Source of the DNA: Pseudorhodoferax soli
Lineage (GTDB): Bacteria; Pseudomonadota; Gammaproteobacteria; Burkholderiales; Burkholderiaceae_C
Length of the DNA: 64,000 nucleotides
Reading direction: 5' to 3'
NCBI RefSeq assembly: GCF_003337555.1
Contig: NZ_QPJK01000002.1
Coordinates: forward strand, 186,001-250,000
The notes beneath the pieces are model-generated. The model worked only from the letters and a program-made list of their open reading frames with translations, did no database searches and was not told the origin of the DNA. This document shows positions 48,301 through 59,963 of the stretch, in pieces. A program made the translations under genes and the position numbers. The number at the start of each line of letters is the position of its first letter. Position 1 is the first letter of the stretch.

Positions 48301-49830
48301 ATGTCCGACCCCACCAGCACGCCCACCGCCACCGACGACAACCAGCTCATCGCCGAGCGGCGCGAGAAACTCAAGGCCCTGCGCGCGCTGCAGGCTGAGG
48401 GCGGCGGCGTGGCATTCCCCAACGACTTCAAGCCGCAGGACAAGGCCGCCGCGCTGCAGGCCGCGCACGAAGGCGTGGCCAACGACCAGTTGGAGCCTCA
48501 GGCCGTGCGCGCCGTGGTGGCCGGCCGCATGATGCTCAAGCGCGTGATGGGCAAGGCCTGCTTCGCCACGCTGCAGGACGCCACCGGCCGCATCCAGCTC
48601 TACATCACGCAGGACCTCGTGGGTCCCGAGGTCTTGGCGGCCTTCAAGCACTGGGACCTGGGCGACATCGTCGGCTGCGAGGGCACGCTGTTCCGCACCA
48701 AGACCGGCGAACTCTCGGTCAAGGCCACCAGCGTGCGCCTGCTCACCAAGTCGCTGCGCCCGTTGCCGGACAAGTTCCACGGCATGCAGGACCAGGAGCA
48801 GAAATACCGCCAGCGCTACGTCGACCTGATCACCGACGCGGACGCGCGTGCGCGCTTCACGGCGCGCAGCCAGGCCGTCTCGGCGATCCGCGGCTTCATG
48901 GTCGAGAACGGCTTCCTGGAGGTGGAGACACCCATGCTCCACCCGATTCCGGGCGGTGCCAACGCCAAGCCCTTCGCCACGCACCACAACGCGCTGGACC
49001 AGGAGATGTTCCTGCGCATCGCGCCCGAGCTGTACCTGAAGCGCCTGGTCGTCGGCGGCTTCGACCGGGTGTTCGAGATCAACCGCAATTTCCGCAACGA
49101 AGGCATCTCGGTCCGGCACAACCCGGAGTTCACGATGATGGAGTTCTACGCGGCCTACTGGAACTACCGCGACCTGATGGACTTCACCGAGGCGCTGGTC
49201 CGCCATGCCGCGCAGACCGCCTGCGGCACGCTGGCCCTGACCTACGGCGGCAAGCCGGTGGACCTGGCCCAGCCCTTCGCCCGCCTGACCATCCGCGAGG
49301 CCATCGTGGCCCACACCGACGCTGGCGACAACGTCGACAGTGCCGAGTGGCTCATCGCCGCGCTGCGCAAGCTCGGCATGACCGAGGAGAAGGACCGCCT
49401 GTCCAAGCGCAGCCTGGCCAGCCTGCAGGTGCTGTACTTCGAAGAAACGGTGGAAGAAAAGCTCTGGCAGCCCACCTTCATCATGGAACACCCGACCGAG
49501 ATCTCGCCACTGGCGCGCGCCAACGATGCACGGCCCGAAGTGACCGAGCGCTTCGAGCTGTACATCACCGGCCGCGAGTTCGGCAACGGCTTCTCCGAGC
49601 TCAACGACGCCGAAGAACAGGCGGCGCGCTTCCAGGCCCAGGTGGCCGCCAAGGACAGCGGCGACGACGAGGCCATGTACTTCGACCACGACTTCGTGCG
49701 TGCGCTCGAATACGGCATGCCACCCACGGGCGGCTGCGGCATCGGCATCGACCGGCTCATGATGTTGCTGACGGATTCGCCCAGCATCCGCGACGTGATC
49801 CTGTTCCCGGCCCTGCGCCGAGAGGGCTGA
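48301..49830 (+). CDS. lysS: Lysyl-tRNA synthetase, class II
   Basis: LysS (509 residues) charges tRNA-Lys. An N-terminal anticodon-binding OB domain (about 70-165) precedes the class II core with motif 2 [25 protein letters not shown] (given in part) and motif 3 [14 protein letters not shown], ending ILFPALR. Length is normal. It follows the glycan cluster and precedes a small MscS-like gene by four bases. Confidence 0.96.
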   Translation: MSDPTSTPTATDDNQLIAERREKLKALRALQAEGGGVAFPNDFKPQDKAAALQAAHEGVANDQLEPQAVRAVVAGRMMLKRVMGKACFATLQDATGRIQLYITQDLVGPEVLAAFKHWDLGDIVGCEGTLFRTKTGELSVKATSVRLLTKSLRPLPDKFHGMQDQEQKYRQRYVDLITDADARARFTARSQAVSAIRGFMVENGFLEVETPMLHPIPGGANAKPFATHHNALDQEMFLRIAPELYLKRLVVGGFDRVFEINRNFRNEGISVRHNPEFTMMEFYAAYWNYRDLMDFTEALVRHAAQTACGTLALTYGGKPVDLAQPFARLTIREAIVAHTDAGDNVDSAEWLIAALRKLGMTEEKDRLSKRSLASLQVLYFEETVEEKLWQPTFIMEHPTEISPLARANDARPEVTERFELYITGREFGNGFSELNDAEEQAARFQAQVAAKDSGDDEAMYFDHDFVRALEYGMPPTGGCGIGIDRLMMLLTDSPSIRDVILFPALRREG

Positions 49831-49834
49831 GCTC

Positions 49835-50407
49835 TTGGGGCTGCGCGACTACCTGCCCCTGTGGGCGCACGAGTGGATCGACGTCATCGTGCCGGGGCTG
49901 CAGATCGTCGGCATCCTGGTCGTGGCCTGGCTGCTGCAGTACCTGCTGCGCCGGATCGTGTCACGTGTCGGCCAGCGCTACCAGCTGCCGACGGACCTGG
50001 TGGCACCGGTGCGCAACATGCTGCGCTACCTGATCTACGGCGCCGCCTTCCTGCTTGTGATGGAACGGTTGGGCGTCTCGGCCACGGTGCTGTGGACCGG
50101 CTTCACGGGCTTCGTGACCGTGGCAGCCGTGGCCTTCTTCGCGGCCTGGAGCGTGCTGTCCAACCTGTTCTGCGCGGTGCTGATCTTCAGCACGCGGCCG
50201 TTCCGGCTCGGTGACGTGGTCGAGCTGATCGACTCGGGCGACAAGCCCGGCATCAAGGGGCGCGTGATCGACATCCAGCTGGTCTACACCACGCTGGAAG
50301 ACGTGACGGCCGAGCACGCTGGCGCGCTGCTGCAAGTGCCCAACGCGCTGTTCTTCCAGAAGTCGCTGCGCCGCTGGCGCACCGATCCGGGCACGTTGTC
50401 GCTGTGA
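49835..50407 (+). CDS. Small MscS-family mechanosensitive channel-like protein
   Basis: The 190-residue protein has three hydrophobic helices (about 18-40, 62-84, 88-115) and an MscS-type beta domain (IFSTRPFRLGDVVEL and KGRVIDIQLVYTTLE). It lacks the large N-terminal and C-terminal regions of many MscS-family proteins. A TTG at 49835, with GAGAGGG upstream, is the only plausible start. It follows lysS by four bases, and its stop overlaps the GTG of the Hsp70-like gene (GTGA at 50404-50407). Confidence 0.8.
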   Translation: MGLRDYLPLWAHEWIDVIVPGLQIVGILVVAWLLQYLLRRIVSRVGQRYQLPTDLVAPVRNMLRYLIYGAAFLLVMERLGVSATVLWTGFTGFVTVAAVAFFAAWSVLSNLFCAVLIFSTRPFRLGDVVELIDSGDKPGIKGRVIDIQLVYTTLEDVTAEHAGALLQVPNALFFQKSLRRWRTDPGTLSL

Positions 50408-51672
50408 AGACCTCCGCGCCGGCACTCGGCATCGATTTCGGCACCTCCAACTCGGCCGTTGCCTGGGTGGGCGCCGACGGCTTGGCGCAGGCCCTGGCCG
50501 TGGAGGGCGCCGCGACGACCCTGCCCACGGCGGTCTTCTACAACACCGAGGAAGGCCAGCGCCACTTCGGCCGCGACGCCATGGAGCAGTACCTGGCGGG
50601 GCTGGAGGGCCGCCTCATGCGCTCGCTCAAGAGCGTGCTGGGCAGCGCCCTGATGCAGGAGACCACGGCCATCGGCGACCAACTGGTGCGCTTTCAGGAT
50701 GTGGTGGCGCTGTTCCTCTCGGAACTGGCTGCGCGTGCCGAACACCGGCTGGGCAGCCGCCCGCGCCGCGTGGTGCTGGGCCGGCCCGTGCACTTCGTCG
50801 ACGACGACGACAAGCGCGACCGCCAGGCCGAAGACAGCCTGCGCGCGGCCGCGCAGAGCGCCGGCTTCGACGAAGTCGCATTCCAGTTCGAGCCCATCGC
50901 AGCGGCGCTGGACTATGAGCGCCGCATCGCGGGCGAGTCGCTGGTGCTGGTGGCCGACATCGGCGGCGGCACCTCGGACTTCACGGTCGTGCGGCTCGCG
51001 CCGGGCCGTGCCGGTGCGACGGACCGCAGCGGCGATGTGCTGGCCACCCGCGGCGTGCACATCGGCGGCACCGACTTCGACCAACGCCTCAACCTCGCGC
51101 GCGTGATGCCTGCGCTGGGCTTCGGCCACCATGGCCCCAGCGGCCGCGAGGTACCGAGCGCGATGTTCTTCGAGCTCTCGTCGTGGCATTTGATCCACTG
51201 GGTATCGGGCCCGCGCGCGGTGCGCGAGGCGCGTGCGCTGCGCGTGAACTACAGCGACCTGCGCCTGCACGACCGGCTGCTGCACGTGGTCGGCGAAGGC
51301 CAGGGCCACCGCATCGCGGAGACGGTGGAGCGGGCCAAGATCGCGGTTTCGCTGCGCGAGGCCGAGACGGCGATGGCACTGGATTGCATCGAGCCGGGGC
51401 TGGCCATCGCGCTGACACCCGCGCAGCTGGCCGATGAACTCGGCGCACTGCTGGCGCGCGTGGTCGCATGCGCCCAAGACTGCGTGCGCGCGGCTGGCAT
51501 CGCGCCGAGCGAGCTGCACGCTGTCTACCTGACGGGCGGCTCGTCCGCGCTGCGGCCCTTCCAGGCGGCGCTGCAAGCCGGCTTCGCGGGCGTGCCGCTG
51601 GTCGAAGGCGATCTGTTCGGCGGCGTCGCGGCCGGCCTGGCCTACCAGGCGCGCACGCTGTACGGCGCCTGA
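50404..51672 (+). CDS. Hsp70-family (YegD-like) ATPase-domain protein
   Basis: The 422-residue protein is an actin-like/Hsp70 nucleotide-binding domain: phosphate-1 loop GIDFGTSNSAVAW, phosphate-2 VLVADIGGGTSDFTVV and adenosine loop VYLTGGSSALRPFQ. It stops right after the ATPase fold with no substrate-binding domain, like YegD. The role is unknown; such proteins may act as partial chaperones. It starts at a GTG overlapping the MscS-like stop by four bases and converges with nagZ. Confidence 0.85.
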   Translation: MKTSAPALGIDFGTSNSAVAWVGADGLAQALAVEGAATTLPTAVFYNTEEGQRHFGRDAMEQYLAGLEGRLMRSLKSVLGSALMQETTAIGDQLVRFQDVVALFLSELAARAEHRLGSRPRRVVLGRPVHFVDDDDKRDRQAEDSLRAAAQSAGFDEVAFQFEPIAAALDYERRIAGESLVLVADIGGGTSDFTVVRLAPGRAGATDRSGDVLATRGVHIGGTDFDQRLNLARVMPALGFGHHGPSGREVPSAMFFELSSWHLIHWVSGPRAVREARALRVNYSDLRLHDRLLHVVGEGQGHRIAETVERAKIAVSLREAETAMALDCIEPGLAIALTPAQLADELGALLARVVACAQDCVRAAGIAPSELHAVYLTGGSSALRPFQAALQAGFAGVPLVEGDLFGGVAAGLAYQARTLYGA

Positions 51673-51676
51673 AACC

Positions 51677-52756
51677 TCAGGGCAGTTTCCAGAGCGCCTG
51701 CATGTAGGCCGGTTGCGTCATGAGCGCGTCCCAGTCCGTGGCCGGCGAGCGCGGCAGCAGGGCCAGGCGGCGCTGCTCCGATGCCTCGGACGGTTGCCAG
51801 CGGCCCTCGATCTGCGCCTGGGCCAGGCCGTCGATGAGCTTGTCCAGCACCGCGCCCTCCCCCAATGACTGGTTGCACAGCAGCGCCAGGTCGCAGCCCG
51901 CCTGCAGCGCGGCCAATGCAGCCTCGGTATAGGACAGGGTGCGGCCGTCCAGCTGGCGTGCGCCGGCCATGCTGAGGTCGTCGCTGAACACCGCACCATC
52001 GAAGCCCAGTTGGCCACGCAGGATGTCCTGCAGCCAGCGTGGCGAGAAGCCAGCCGGCCGCGCATCGACCTTGGTGTAGACCACGTGCGCAGGCATCACG
52101 GCGGTCAGCACGCCATCGAGCCAGCGGTAGGGCTGGGCATCGTCGGCCAGGATGGCCTTGAGGCTGCGGCGGTCGACCGGAGTGTCGGTGTGCGAATCGG
52201 CGCGCACGAAGCCGTGCCCGGGGAAATGCTTGCCGCAGTGGGCCATGCCGGCCTGCAGCAGGCCCTGGGCGACGCAACGGGCCAGCATGGCGACCACGCG
52301 CGGGTCGCGTGCAAAGGCACGGTCGCCGATCACGCCGCTGCCACCATGGTCCAGGTCGAGCACGGGCGTGAAGCTGAAGTCCACGCCGCAGGCACGCAGT
52401 TCGGCGCCCAGCACGTAGCCGCAGGCCGTCGCGGCCGCCATGGCGGCCATCGCACCCTCGCCGGACCGCTTCTCCTCGGCCTTGAGCCAAAGATCGCCCA
52501 GCGCGCGCATGGGCGGCAGATGGGTGAAGCCATCGGTCTTGAAGCGCTGCACGCGGCCACCTTCGTGGTCCACGCAGATGAGCAGGTCGGGCCGCAGCGC
52601 ATGGATCTCGGCGCACAGGGCCGTGAGCTGGGCGCGGTCCTGCCAGTTGCGGCTGAACAGGATCATGCCGCCCACCAGTGGATGGCTCAGGCGGCGCCGG
52701 TCGTCGTCGGTCAGCAGGGTGCCAGCGATGTCGAGAATCAGGGGAGCGTGTTGCAT
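51677..52756 (-). CDS. nagZ: Beta-N-acetylhexosaminidase
   Basis: NagZ (359 residues, family GH3) removes GlcNAc from muropeptides in cytoplasmic cell-wall recycling. It shows VDHEGGRVQRF, the flexible catalytic loop KHFPGHGFVRADSH with Asp/His, and the nucleophile region VFSDDLSMAGA. It is the last gene of the lepA-to-nagZ run; acpS ends two bases upstream on the same strand. Confidence 0.94.
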   Translation of the reverse strand: MQHAPLILDIAGTLLTDDDRRRLSHPLVGGMILFSRNWQDRAQLTALCAEIHALRPDLLICVDHEGGRVQRFKTDGFTHLPPMRALGDLWLKAEEKRSGEGAMAAMAAATACGYVLGAELRACGVDFSFTPVLDLDHGGSGVIGDRAFARDPRVVAMLARCVAQGLLQAGMAHCGKHFPGHGFVRADSHTDTPVDRRSLKAILADDAQPYRWLDGVLTAVMPAHVVYTKVDARPAGFSPRWLQDILRGQLGFDGAVFSDDLSMAGARQLDGRTLSYTEAALAALQAGCDLALLCNQSLGEGAVLDKLIDGLAQAQIEGRWQPSEASEQRRLALLPRSPATDWDALMTQPAYMQALWKLP

Positions 52757-52758
52757 CT

Positions 52759-53151
52759 TCAGTTTTTTTCCACGACCACGAAGCTTGCCGCGTAGTCGGT
52801 CTCGTCGGTCAACGTGACGTGTGCCGTGAAGCCCTGGGCCTCGAACCAGGTCTTGAGCGCGCCGTGCAGCACGATGACGGGCTGGCCGCTCGGCAGGTTG
52901 GCGATCTCGCAGGTGCGCCAGGTCATGGGCATGCGCATGCCCAGGCCGATGGCCTTGCTGAAGGCCTCCTTGGCCGAAAAGCGCGTGGCCAGGTAGCGCA
53001 GCCCGCGATCGGGCCAGCGCTCGCCGCGGCGGCGGTAGACGGCGAGTTCTGCTTCGCTGAGCACCTTCTCGGCGAAGCGCTCACCATGGCGTTCCACGCT
53101 CTCGCGGATGCGCCGCACGTCGCAGATGTCGGTGCCCAGGCCGTGGATCAT
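52759..53151 (-). CDS. acpS: Holo-[acyl-carrier-protein] synthase
   Basis: AcpS (130 residues) transfers 4'-phosphopantetheine from CoA to acyl carrier protein. The metal- and CoA-binding motifs [10 protein letters not shown] at the start and [13 protein letters not shown] near residue 58 are both present. The ATG at 53151 overlaps the pdxJ stop by four bases. The recO-pdxJ-acpS order is standard in proteobacteria. Confidence 0.95.
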   Translation of the reverse strand: MIHGLGTDICDVRRIRESVERHGERFAEKVLSEAELAVYRRRGERWPDRGLRYLATRFSAKEAFSKAIGLGMRMPMTWRTCEIANLPSGQPVIVLHGALKTWFEAQGFTAHVTLTDETDYAASFVVVEKN

Positions 53152-53903
53152 GCAGCTTCGATGCAGGCCAGGTAGGCGCGCACGGTTTCGCTGTAGCCCA
53201 GCTCCAGCGCGTCGGCGACGAGCGCATGGCCGATGGACACCTCCTGCACGGCCGGGCAGGCCGCGAGGAAGGGCGTGAGGTTGTCGCGGTTGAGGTCGTG
53301 GCCGGCGTTCACACCCAGGCCTGCTGCGGCGGCCGCCCGCGCAGACTGCGCGAAGGCTTGCAGCACCTCGGCCTGTCGCGGGCTGCCGAAGGCCGCGGCA
53401 TAGGGCTCGGTGTAGAGCTCCACGCGGTCGGCACCCACGGCCCGGGCAGCGGCCATGGCCCCCGGCTCCGGGTCCATGAACAGGCTGACGCGCACGCCCA
53501 GGGATCGGGCCTCGGCGATCAGCGGACGCAGGCGCTCGCCGTCCTTGGCGAGATCCCAGCCATGGTCGCTCGTGAACTGGTCTTCGCCATCCGGCACGAA
53601 GGTGCATTGCGCAGGCCGCACGGCGCGCACGAACTCCATGAGGTTCTGGAAGGGGTTGCCCTCGATGTTGTACTCACGGTCGGGCCAGGCCTGCATCAGC
53701 GCGGCCAGTTGGTGCACGTCGTCCGTGCGGATGTGGCGCGCATCGGGCCGCGGGTGCACCGTGATGCCTTGCGCGCCGGCCTTCAGGCACAGCTCGGCCG
53801 CGCGCAGCACGCTCGGGATGCCCAGGTGCCGCGTGTTGCGCACCAGTGCGACCTTGTTGACGTTGACGGACAGCGCGCAGCGCTGCGGGGAAGGGGTGGT
53901 CAT
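53148..53903 (-). CDS. pdxJ: Pyridoxine 5'-phosphate synthase
   Basis: PdxJ (251 residues) is the TIM-barrel enzyme that closes the pyridoxine ring from deoxyxylulose 5-phosphate and aminoacetone phosphate. Motifs are [33 protein letters not shown] and the C-terminal VNAGHDLN and SIGHAL. It overlaps recO (upstream) and acpS (downstream) by four bases each. Confidence 0.95.
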   Translation of the reverse strand: MTTPSPQRCALSVNVNKVALVRNTRHLGIPSVLRAAELCLKAGAQGITVHPRPDARHIRTDDVHQLAALMQAWPDREYNIEGNPFQNLMEFVRAVRPAQCTFVPDGEDQFTSDHGWDLAKDGERLRPLIAEARSLGVRVSLFMDPEPGAMAAARAVGADRVELYTEPYAAAFGSPRQAEVLQAFAQSARAAAAAGLGVNAGHDLNRDNLTPFLAACPAVQEVSIGHALVADALELGYSETVRAYLACIEAA

Positions 53904-54649
53904 AGGGCTTGCAGGTCCATCATCAGCTGCCGGGTGTGCAGCGGGGCGCCGCCGCAATGGTAGTGCAGCAGCGTGCGCAGCTGGGGCTTGAGGGCTGGCG
54001 CAAGGTGGGCACCTGCATGCAGCGTGGCCATGAAGGGCGCGGCATCCTGCAGCGCATCGTGCAGCGCGGTCCATTGCGCGCCGGAGAGGCCTGCGCGGTC
54101 GTCGCCATGGCGCTCGCGCAGGCCGCCCTCGGGCACCAGCGTGTACTGCGTTGCCGCGTGCAGCGGCGCCAGCGTGGCGGTCTGCAAGTCCAGCGCGGGC
54201 AGCACGCCGGTCTCGCGCAGCAGCAGGAGTTCGAAGGCACGCAGCACGGGCTGCAGCGCCTCGCCATGCTCGGACGCCAGCAGCGCCACAGCCTGGCCGT
54301 AGGCATCGAACAACTCGGGGTGTGCGTCCTCGCGTGCGAGCAGGCGCTGCAGCAACTCGTTGAGGTAGTAGCCGGCCAGCAGTGCGTCGCCGGTCGGCAT
54401 GACATGGCCGCCGCCCCACTCCGCGCCCTTGAGGGTGCGGATCTCGCCATCGCCGCCGAAGGCCAGGCGCAGGGCCTGCAGAGGCAGCAGCACGGGGCGG
54501 AAGCTGGAACTGGGCCGCTTGGCGCCCTTGGCCACCAGGGCCACACGGCCATGGCGGCGCGTGAACACGTCGAGGATCAGGCTGGACTCGCTCCAGTCGT
54601 AGCGGTGCAGCACATAGGCCGGCTCGTCGAGGACGCGTCGGACGGCCAC
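53900..54649 (-). CDS. recO: DNA repair protein RecO
   Basis: RecO (249 residues) loads RecA on SSB-coated DNA in the RecFOR pathway. An N-terminal OB fold ([34 protein letters not shown], shown in part) is followed by a helical C-terminal domain starting around residue 85. I see no zinc-finger cysteines, as in some RecO proteins. It starts four bases after the era stop and overlaps pdxJ by four bases. Confidence 0.93.
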   Translation of the reverse strand: MAVRRVLDEPAYVLHRYDWSESSLILDVFTRRHGRVALVAKGAKRPSSSFRPVLLPLQALRLAFGGDGEIRTLKGAEWGGGHVMPTGDALLAGYYLNELLQRLLAREDAHPELFDAYGQAVALLASEHGEALQPVLRAFELLLLRETGVLPALDLQTATLAPLHAATQYTLVPEGGLRERHGDDRAGLSGAQWTALHDALQDAAPFMATLHAGAHLAPALKPQLRTLLHYHCGGAPLHTRQLMMDLQAL

Positions 54650-54653
54650 ATGC

Positions 54654-55607
54654 TCACTCGTAACCGAACGAGCGCACGCGCGCTTCGTCGTCGGCCCAGC
54701 CCGAGCGCACCTTGACCCAGAGCTCGATGAAGACCTTGGCGTCCATCAGCTTCTCGAGTTCGACGCGTGTCTCGGTGCCGATGCGTTTGATGCGCTCGCC
54801 CTTGTCGCCGATCACCATGGCCTTGTGGCCATCGCGCTCGACCACGATGGTGGCGGCGATACGTACCAGGCGCTTGTTGGGCCCGCGGCCAGCCTCTTCG
54901 CTGTACTGGTCGATGATGACGGTAGAGGTGTAGGGCAACTCGTCGCCGGTCAGACGGAACAGCTTCTCGCGCACGGTCTCGGTGACGAGGAACTTCTCGC
55001 TGCGGTCGGTCAGCTCGTCCTCGGCGTAGAACCAGGCTTGCTCGGGCAGGTACTTCTCGCAGATGCCGAACAGGCGCTCGATGTCCTTGGCGTTCTTGGC
55101 CGACATGGGCACGAACTCGGCGAACGCGTGGCGCTCCTGCATGGACTTGAGCCAGGGCGCGATCTCTGCACGCCGGTGCACGTTGTCCAGCTTGTTGGCC
55201 AGCAGCACCACCGGTGTGCCTTCCTTGAGCAGGGAGAGCACCTTGGCGTCGGCCAGCGTGAAGCTGCCGGCCTCGACCACGAACAGCACCAGATCCACGT
55301 CGCCAACGGCGCCCAGCACGGTCTTGTTCAGCGAGCGGTTCAGGGCGTTGTCGTGCCGGGTTTGGAAGCCAGGCGTGTCGACGAAGACGAACTGCGTCGC
55401 GCCGCGTGTGCGCATGCCCGTGATGCGGTGGCGCGTGGTCTGCGCCTTGCGCGAGGTGATGCTGATCTTCTGGCCGACCAGCGCATTGAGCAGCGTGGAC
55501 TTGCCCACGTTGGGCTTGCCGACGATGGCGATCAGGCCGCAACGCTGGCCATCGGCGCCTGGCGCCGGCGGGATCTCGGGCATGGCAGGGGTAGCTTCTT
55601 CGCTCAT
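54654..55607 (-). CDS. era: GTPase Era
   Basis: Era (317 residues) is a Ras-like GTPase that binds 16S rRNA and assists 30S assembly. Visible are the P-loop [12 protein letters not shown], switch TRHRITG, DTPGF, NKLD and a C-terminal KH domain (about 220-317; [15 protein letters not shown]). The ATG at 55607 overlaps the rnc stop by four bases. The rnc-era-recO order is conserved. Confidence 0.96.
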   Translation of the reverse strand: MSEEATPAMPEIPPAPGADGQRCGLIAIVGKPNVGKSTLLNALVGQKISITSRKAQTTRHRITGMRTRGATQFVFVDTPGFQTRHDNALNRSLNKTVLGAVGDVDLVLFVVEAGSFTLADAKVLSLLKEGTPVVLLANKLDNVHRRAEIAPWLKSMQERHAFAEFVPMSAKNAKDIERLFGICEKYLPEQAWFYAEDELTDRSEKFLVTETVREKLFRLTGDELPYTSTVIIDQYSEEAGRGPNKRLVRIAATIVVERDGHKAMVIGDKGERIKRIGTETRVELEKLMDAKVFIELWVKVRSGWADDEARVRSFGYE

Positions 55608-56287
55608 GGCTTGCTCGCTTTCAGTTTGGCCAGCATGGCGGTTGCGGCGGCCTGTTCGCCGGCGCGGCGGGAGCCGCCGATGCCACGTTCGCGCAGGCCC
55701 ATCTCCTCGATGGCGCACTCCACGTCGAACGTCTGGCTGTGGGCAGCGCCCAGGGTGCCGACCACGGTGTAGGCCGGCAGCTTCATCTTGCGGCCTTGCA
55801 GCCACTCCTGCAAGGCCGTTTTCGGATCCTTGCCGATCGCCTGCATCTGCGGGTTGATGGCGATCTTGGCGAACAGGCGCTGCACCAGGGCCTCGCCCGC
55901 GGCGAAGCCGCCGTCCAGGTAGGTGGCGCCGATGATGGCCTCCAGTGCGTCGGCCAGGATGGAGGGCCGCTTGTAACCGCCCGAGCGCGCCTCGCCCTCG
56001 CCCAGGCGCAACATGGCCGGCAGGTCCAGGCCCAGCGCGATGCCGTGCAGGGTGTCCTGCTTGACCAGATTGGCGCGCACGCGTGAGAGATCGCCCTCGG
56101 GCAGTTCGGCCAGGCGCTGGTACAGGAGGGTGGAGACGGACAGGTTCAGCACCGAATCGCCCAGGAACTCCAGGCGCTCGTTGTGGTCGGCCGAAAAACT
56201 GCGGTGGGTGACGGCACGCAGCAGCAGGCGCTCATCGGAAAAGCGGTAATGCAGGCGCTGCTGCAGCGCCGCGAGGTCAGGATTCAC
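55604..56287 (-). CDS. rnc: Ribonuclease III
   Basis: RNase III (227 residues) cleaves double-stranded RNA in rRNA and mRNA processing. The catalytic signature [16 protein letters not shown] lies near residue 38 and the second acidic motif [18 protein letters not shown] near 110. A double-stranded RNA-binding domain fills the C-terminus ([32 protein letters not shown]). It is part of the lepA-lepB-rnc-era operon. Confidence 0.96.
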   Translation of the reverse strand: MNPDLAALQQRLHYRFSDERLLLRAVTHRSFSADHNERLEFLGDSVLNLSVSTLLYQRLAELPEGDLSRVRANLVKQDTLHGIALGLDLPAMLRLGEGEARSGGYKRPSILADALEAIIGATYLDGGFAAGEALVQRLFAKIAINPQMQAIGKDPKTALQEWLQGRKMKLPAYTVVGTLGAAHSQTFDVECAIEEMGLRERGIGGSRRAGEQAAATAMLAKLKASKP

Positions 56288-56296
56288 GCGGGGACA

Positions 56297-56665
56297 CTAG
56301 CGGGACCGGCCCTGGTACTTGAGCAACAGGTAGGCCGGACCGAACAGCGCGACCTCCTTGTTGTAGGCGAAGGCCACGACGACCTTGTCGCCTTCCTTGC
56401 TGATGTTGAGGTCCGTACCCTTGATGGACGAGATGTCGTCCACGGCTGCGGAACGGTCGAACAGCGAACGCACCTCGGCCACAGTGGTGCCCGCGGCGGC
56501 ACGATCGGCCGCCTTGCGGATGGCCTGGTACTCCACCACGGTCGGCACGACCTTGGCGCCGACGACGAAACAGAACACCACGATGGCGCCGACGATGATC
56601 ACGCCGAAGAAGCTCAAGCCGGTCTGCCGGCCGCCCACACGCCGATGCTGCGAAAGAGTCCGCAC
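56297..56665 (-). CDS. DUF4845-type small membrane protein
   Basis: The 122-residue protein has one transmembrane helix near residues 18-40 (GLSFFGVIIVGAIVVFCFVV) and a periplasmic tail of about 80 residues (VRSLFDRSAAVDDI, KEGDKVVVAFAYNKEVALF). Proteins of this DUF4845 type are routinely encoded between lepB and rnc in proteobacteria; their function is unknown. The start is a GTG at 56665 with GAGGAGG upstream. The frame extends further upstream but without character of a real protein. Confidence 0.82.
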   Translation of the reverse strand: MRTLSQHRRVGGRQTGLSFFGVIIVGAIVVFCFVVGAKVVPTVVEYQAIRKAADRAAAGTTVAEVRSLFDRSAAVDDISSIKGTDLNISKEGDKVVVAFAYNKEVALFGPAYLLLKYQGRSR

Positions 56666-56676
56666 TGTCTGCCTCC

Positions 56677-57644
56677 TCAATTGAAGGCGCCGATGCGCCC
56701 GAAACTGCCGAAGTTCATCCAGATGAAGAAGGCCTTGCCGACGATGTTGGCGTCCGGCACGAAGCCCCAATAGCGCGAGTCCAGCGAGTTGTCGCGGTTG
56801 TCGCCCATCATGAAGTAATTGCCCTCGGGCACTTTGCAGACAACGCCCTCGACGCTGTAGCGGCACTGGTCCTTGCCGGCGAAGTTCTCCACGCCGGGGA
56901 TGAAGGCGGGGCGGTCGTCATCGATCAGCAGGCGGTGCGGCTTTTCGCCGAGCTTTTCCTCGTACTGCTTGAAGTACCGCATCGCGTCCTGGTCGAAGAA
57001 CTCGGGCACGGAACTGGTGGGCACCGGTTGGCCGTTCACGGTCAGGCGCTTGTTCAGATAGGCCACCTCGTCGCCCGGCACGCCGACCACCCGCTTGATG
57101 TAGTCCAGGCTGGGCTTGGGCGGGTAGCGGAAGACCACCACATCGCCCCGCTGCAGCGGATTGCCATCGGTGATCTTCTTGTTGATGACCGGCAGGCGCA
57201 CGCCGTAGTGGAATTTGTTGACCAGGATCAGGTCGCCCACGAGCAGCGTCGGGATCATCGAGCCCGAGGGAATCTTGAACGGCTCGAACAGAAAGGAGCG
57301 CAGCAGGAACACCACCAGGATCACCGGGAACAGGCCGGCGGTCCAGTCCAGCCACCAGGGCTGCATCAGCAGACGGCTCTTGGCCTCGGCCAAGTCCACG
57401 TGGTCGACCTGGGTGATGCCCTTGCTGGCCAGGTCCTGCTTGCGTTGCGCAGTCTGTTGCTCGAGCAAGGCCACGGCCTTGCGCCGGCGCGGCAGGAACA
57501 CGAAGCGCTCGGCCAGCCAGTACAGGCCGGTCACGAAGGTCGCGAGGAACAGCAGCAGTGCGAAATTGCCTTCGAGGCGCCCGAGGTACCAGGCCCCCGC
57601 ATAGGCCACGAAGCCAGCGAGGATGGCGGCGGTGATGACCGGCA

Positions 57645-57645
<1 letters not shown>
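56677..57645 (-). CDS. lepB: Signal peptidase I
   Basis: LepB (322 residues) removes Sec and Tat signal peptides. It has N-terminal transmembrane helices, the catalytic Ser in KIPSGSMIPTLLVGD and the general-base Lys in YIKRVVGVPGDE, plus the family-specific MGDNRDNSLDSRYWGFV. It follows lepA with a one-base overlap and precedes the DUF4845-type gene, as usual. Confidence 0.96.
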
Positions 57646-59453
<1,808 letters not shown>

Positions 59454-59490
59454 CAACGGGAAGCTTTAAGTAATTGAATTTAGAGGGCGC

Positions 59491-59528
59491 ACAAAAAGAA
59501 AAAGGGCGCGTCGATCAACGACGCGCCC
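59491..59528 (-). terminator. Minus-strand intrinsic terminator 38 bases upstream of lepA
   Basis: CGACGCGCCC (59519-59528) and GGGCGCGTCG (59504-59513) form a perfect 10-bp stem with a 5-base loop. On the minus strand it is followed by a long U-rich tract (59503-59493). It would stop transcription coming from the degP side or end a small RNA. Confidence 0.88.
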
Positions 59529-59562
59529 AGAACCAACAATCTTTGGCAACTGCGATAGTTGG
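59491..59562 (-). ncRNA. Candidate small RNA or lepA leader RNA
   Basis: On the minus strand a TACAAT -10-like hexamer (59574-59569) lies just upstream of a stretch that folds as a 5' hairpin (GTTGG 59558-59562 pairing with CCAAC 59533-59537) followed by the terminator hairpin. This would give an RNA of about 72 bases. No convincing -35 is visible. Alternatively this is an attenuated leader of lepA. Expression is not shown. Confidence 0.35.
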
Positions 59563-59655
59563 AACTTCATTGTAGGCAAAAAGCCCAGACTGCATAGCCG
59601 AGGGAACTGGTCCAAGGGGTCGTTGCAGGGTCACAACAAGCATTTTATCTACAGC

Positions 59656-59664
59656 TTATCCACA
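59656..59664 (+). promoter_or_regulatory. Perfect DnaA box
   Basis: TTATCCACA matches the DnaA-box consensus exactly. A weaker inverted copy TGTGGATCG follows at 59704-59712. There are too few boxes and no dnaA/dnaN neighbours, so this is not proposed as the replication origin. Confidence 0.5.
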
Positions 59665-59703
59665 GGAATGCTGGATAGGTCTCTGGACAACTTGTGGGCG
59701 CCC

Positions 59704-59712
59704 TGTGGATCG
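59704..59712 (-). promoter_or_regulatory. DnaA-box-like site, inverted
   Basis: TGTGGATCG is the reverse of a DnaA box with two mismatches to TTATCCACA. It lies 40 bases from the perfect box at 59656-59664, in opposite orientation. Confidence 0.3.
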
Positions 59713-59866
59713 TATGGCCGTTGCCTGTTGGCATCCCGCATCGTGGATTGACGGACGCTTCGATATGCCGAGTACGCCGACATCCAGCGCCTGATTCTAT
59801 CCAAACCGCTTGATGAGGCCGGAAAGCTGGCGGGCGCTAACTTCCCATGGACAAGTTAATGCTGTG

Positions 59867-59894
59867 AAAAAAAACAGCCGAGAGTCGCATCGGC
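59867..59894 (-). terminator. Terminator after degP (minus strand)
   Basis: Read on the minus strand, GCCGA (59894-59890) pairs with TCGGC (59881-59877), followed by a run of eight T (59874-59867). It lies 70 bases after the degP stop and would end the rpoE-rseA-rseB-degP transcript. Confidence 0.75.
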
Positions 59895-59963
59895 ACCACC
59901 ATCGGCAGCCCCAAACCCTGCAAACCTGAGCAGAGGCTGGGGCCTTTATCCGCCGCGATCCGT

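Larger units (their letters stand above)
59454..59963. other. Non-coding region between lepA and degP
   Basis: This 510-bp stretch has no supported protein-coding gene. It holds two minus-strand terminators (59491-59528 and 59867-59894), a short structured segment that could be a small RNA (59491-59562), and DnaA-box-like sites at 59656-59664 and 59704-59712. The lepA promoter must lie here, either in the last 38 bases before lepA or upstream of the first terminator. Confidence 0.75.

Noticed and set aside
59454-59963. Replication origin at the DnaA boxes
   Set aside because: Only one perfect and one imperfect box, no A+T-rich unwinding element, and no dnaA, dnaN, rpmH or parAB nearby.
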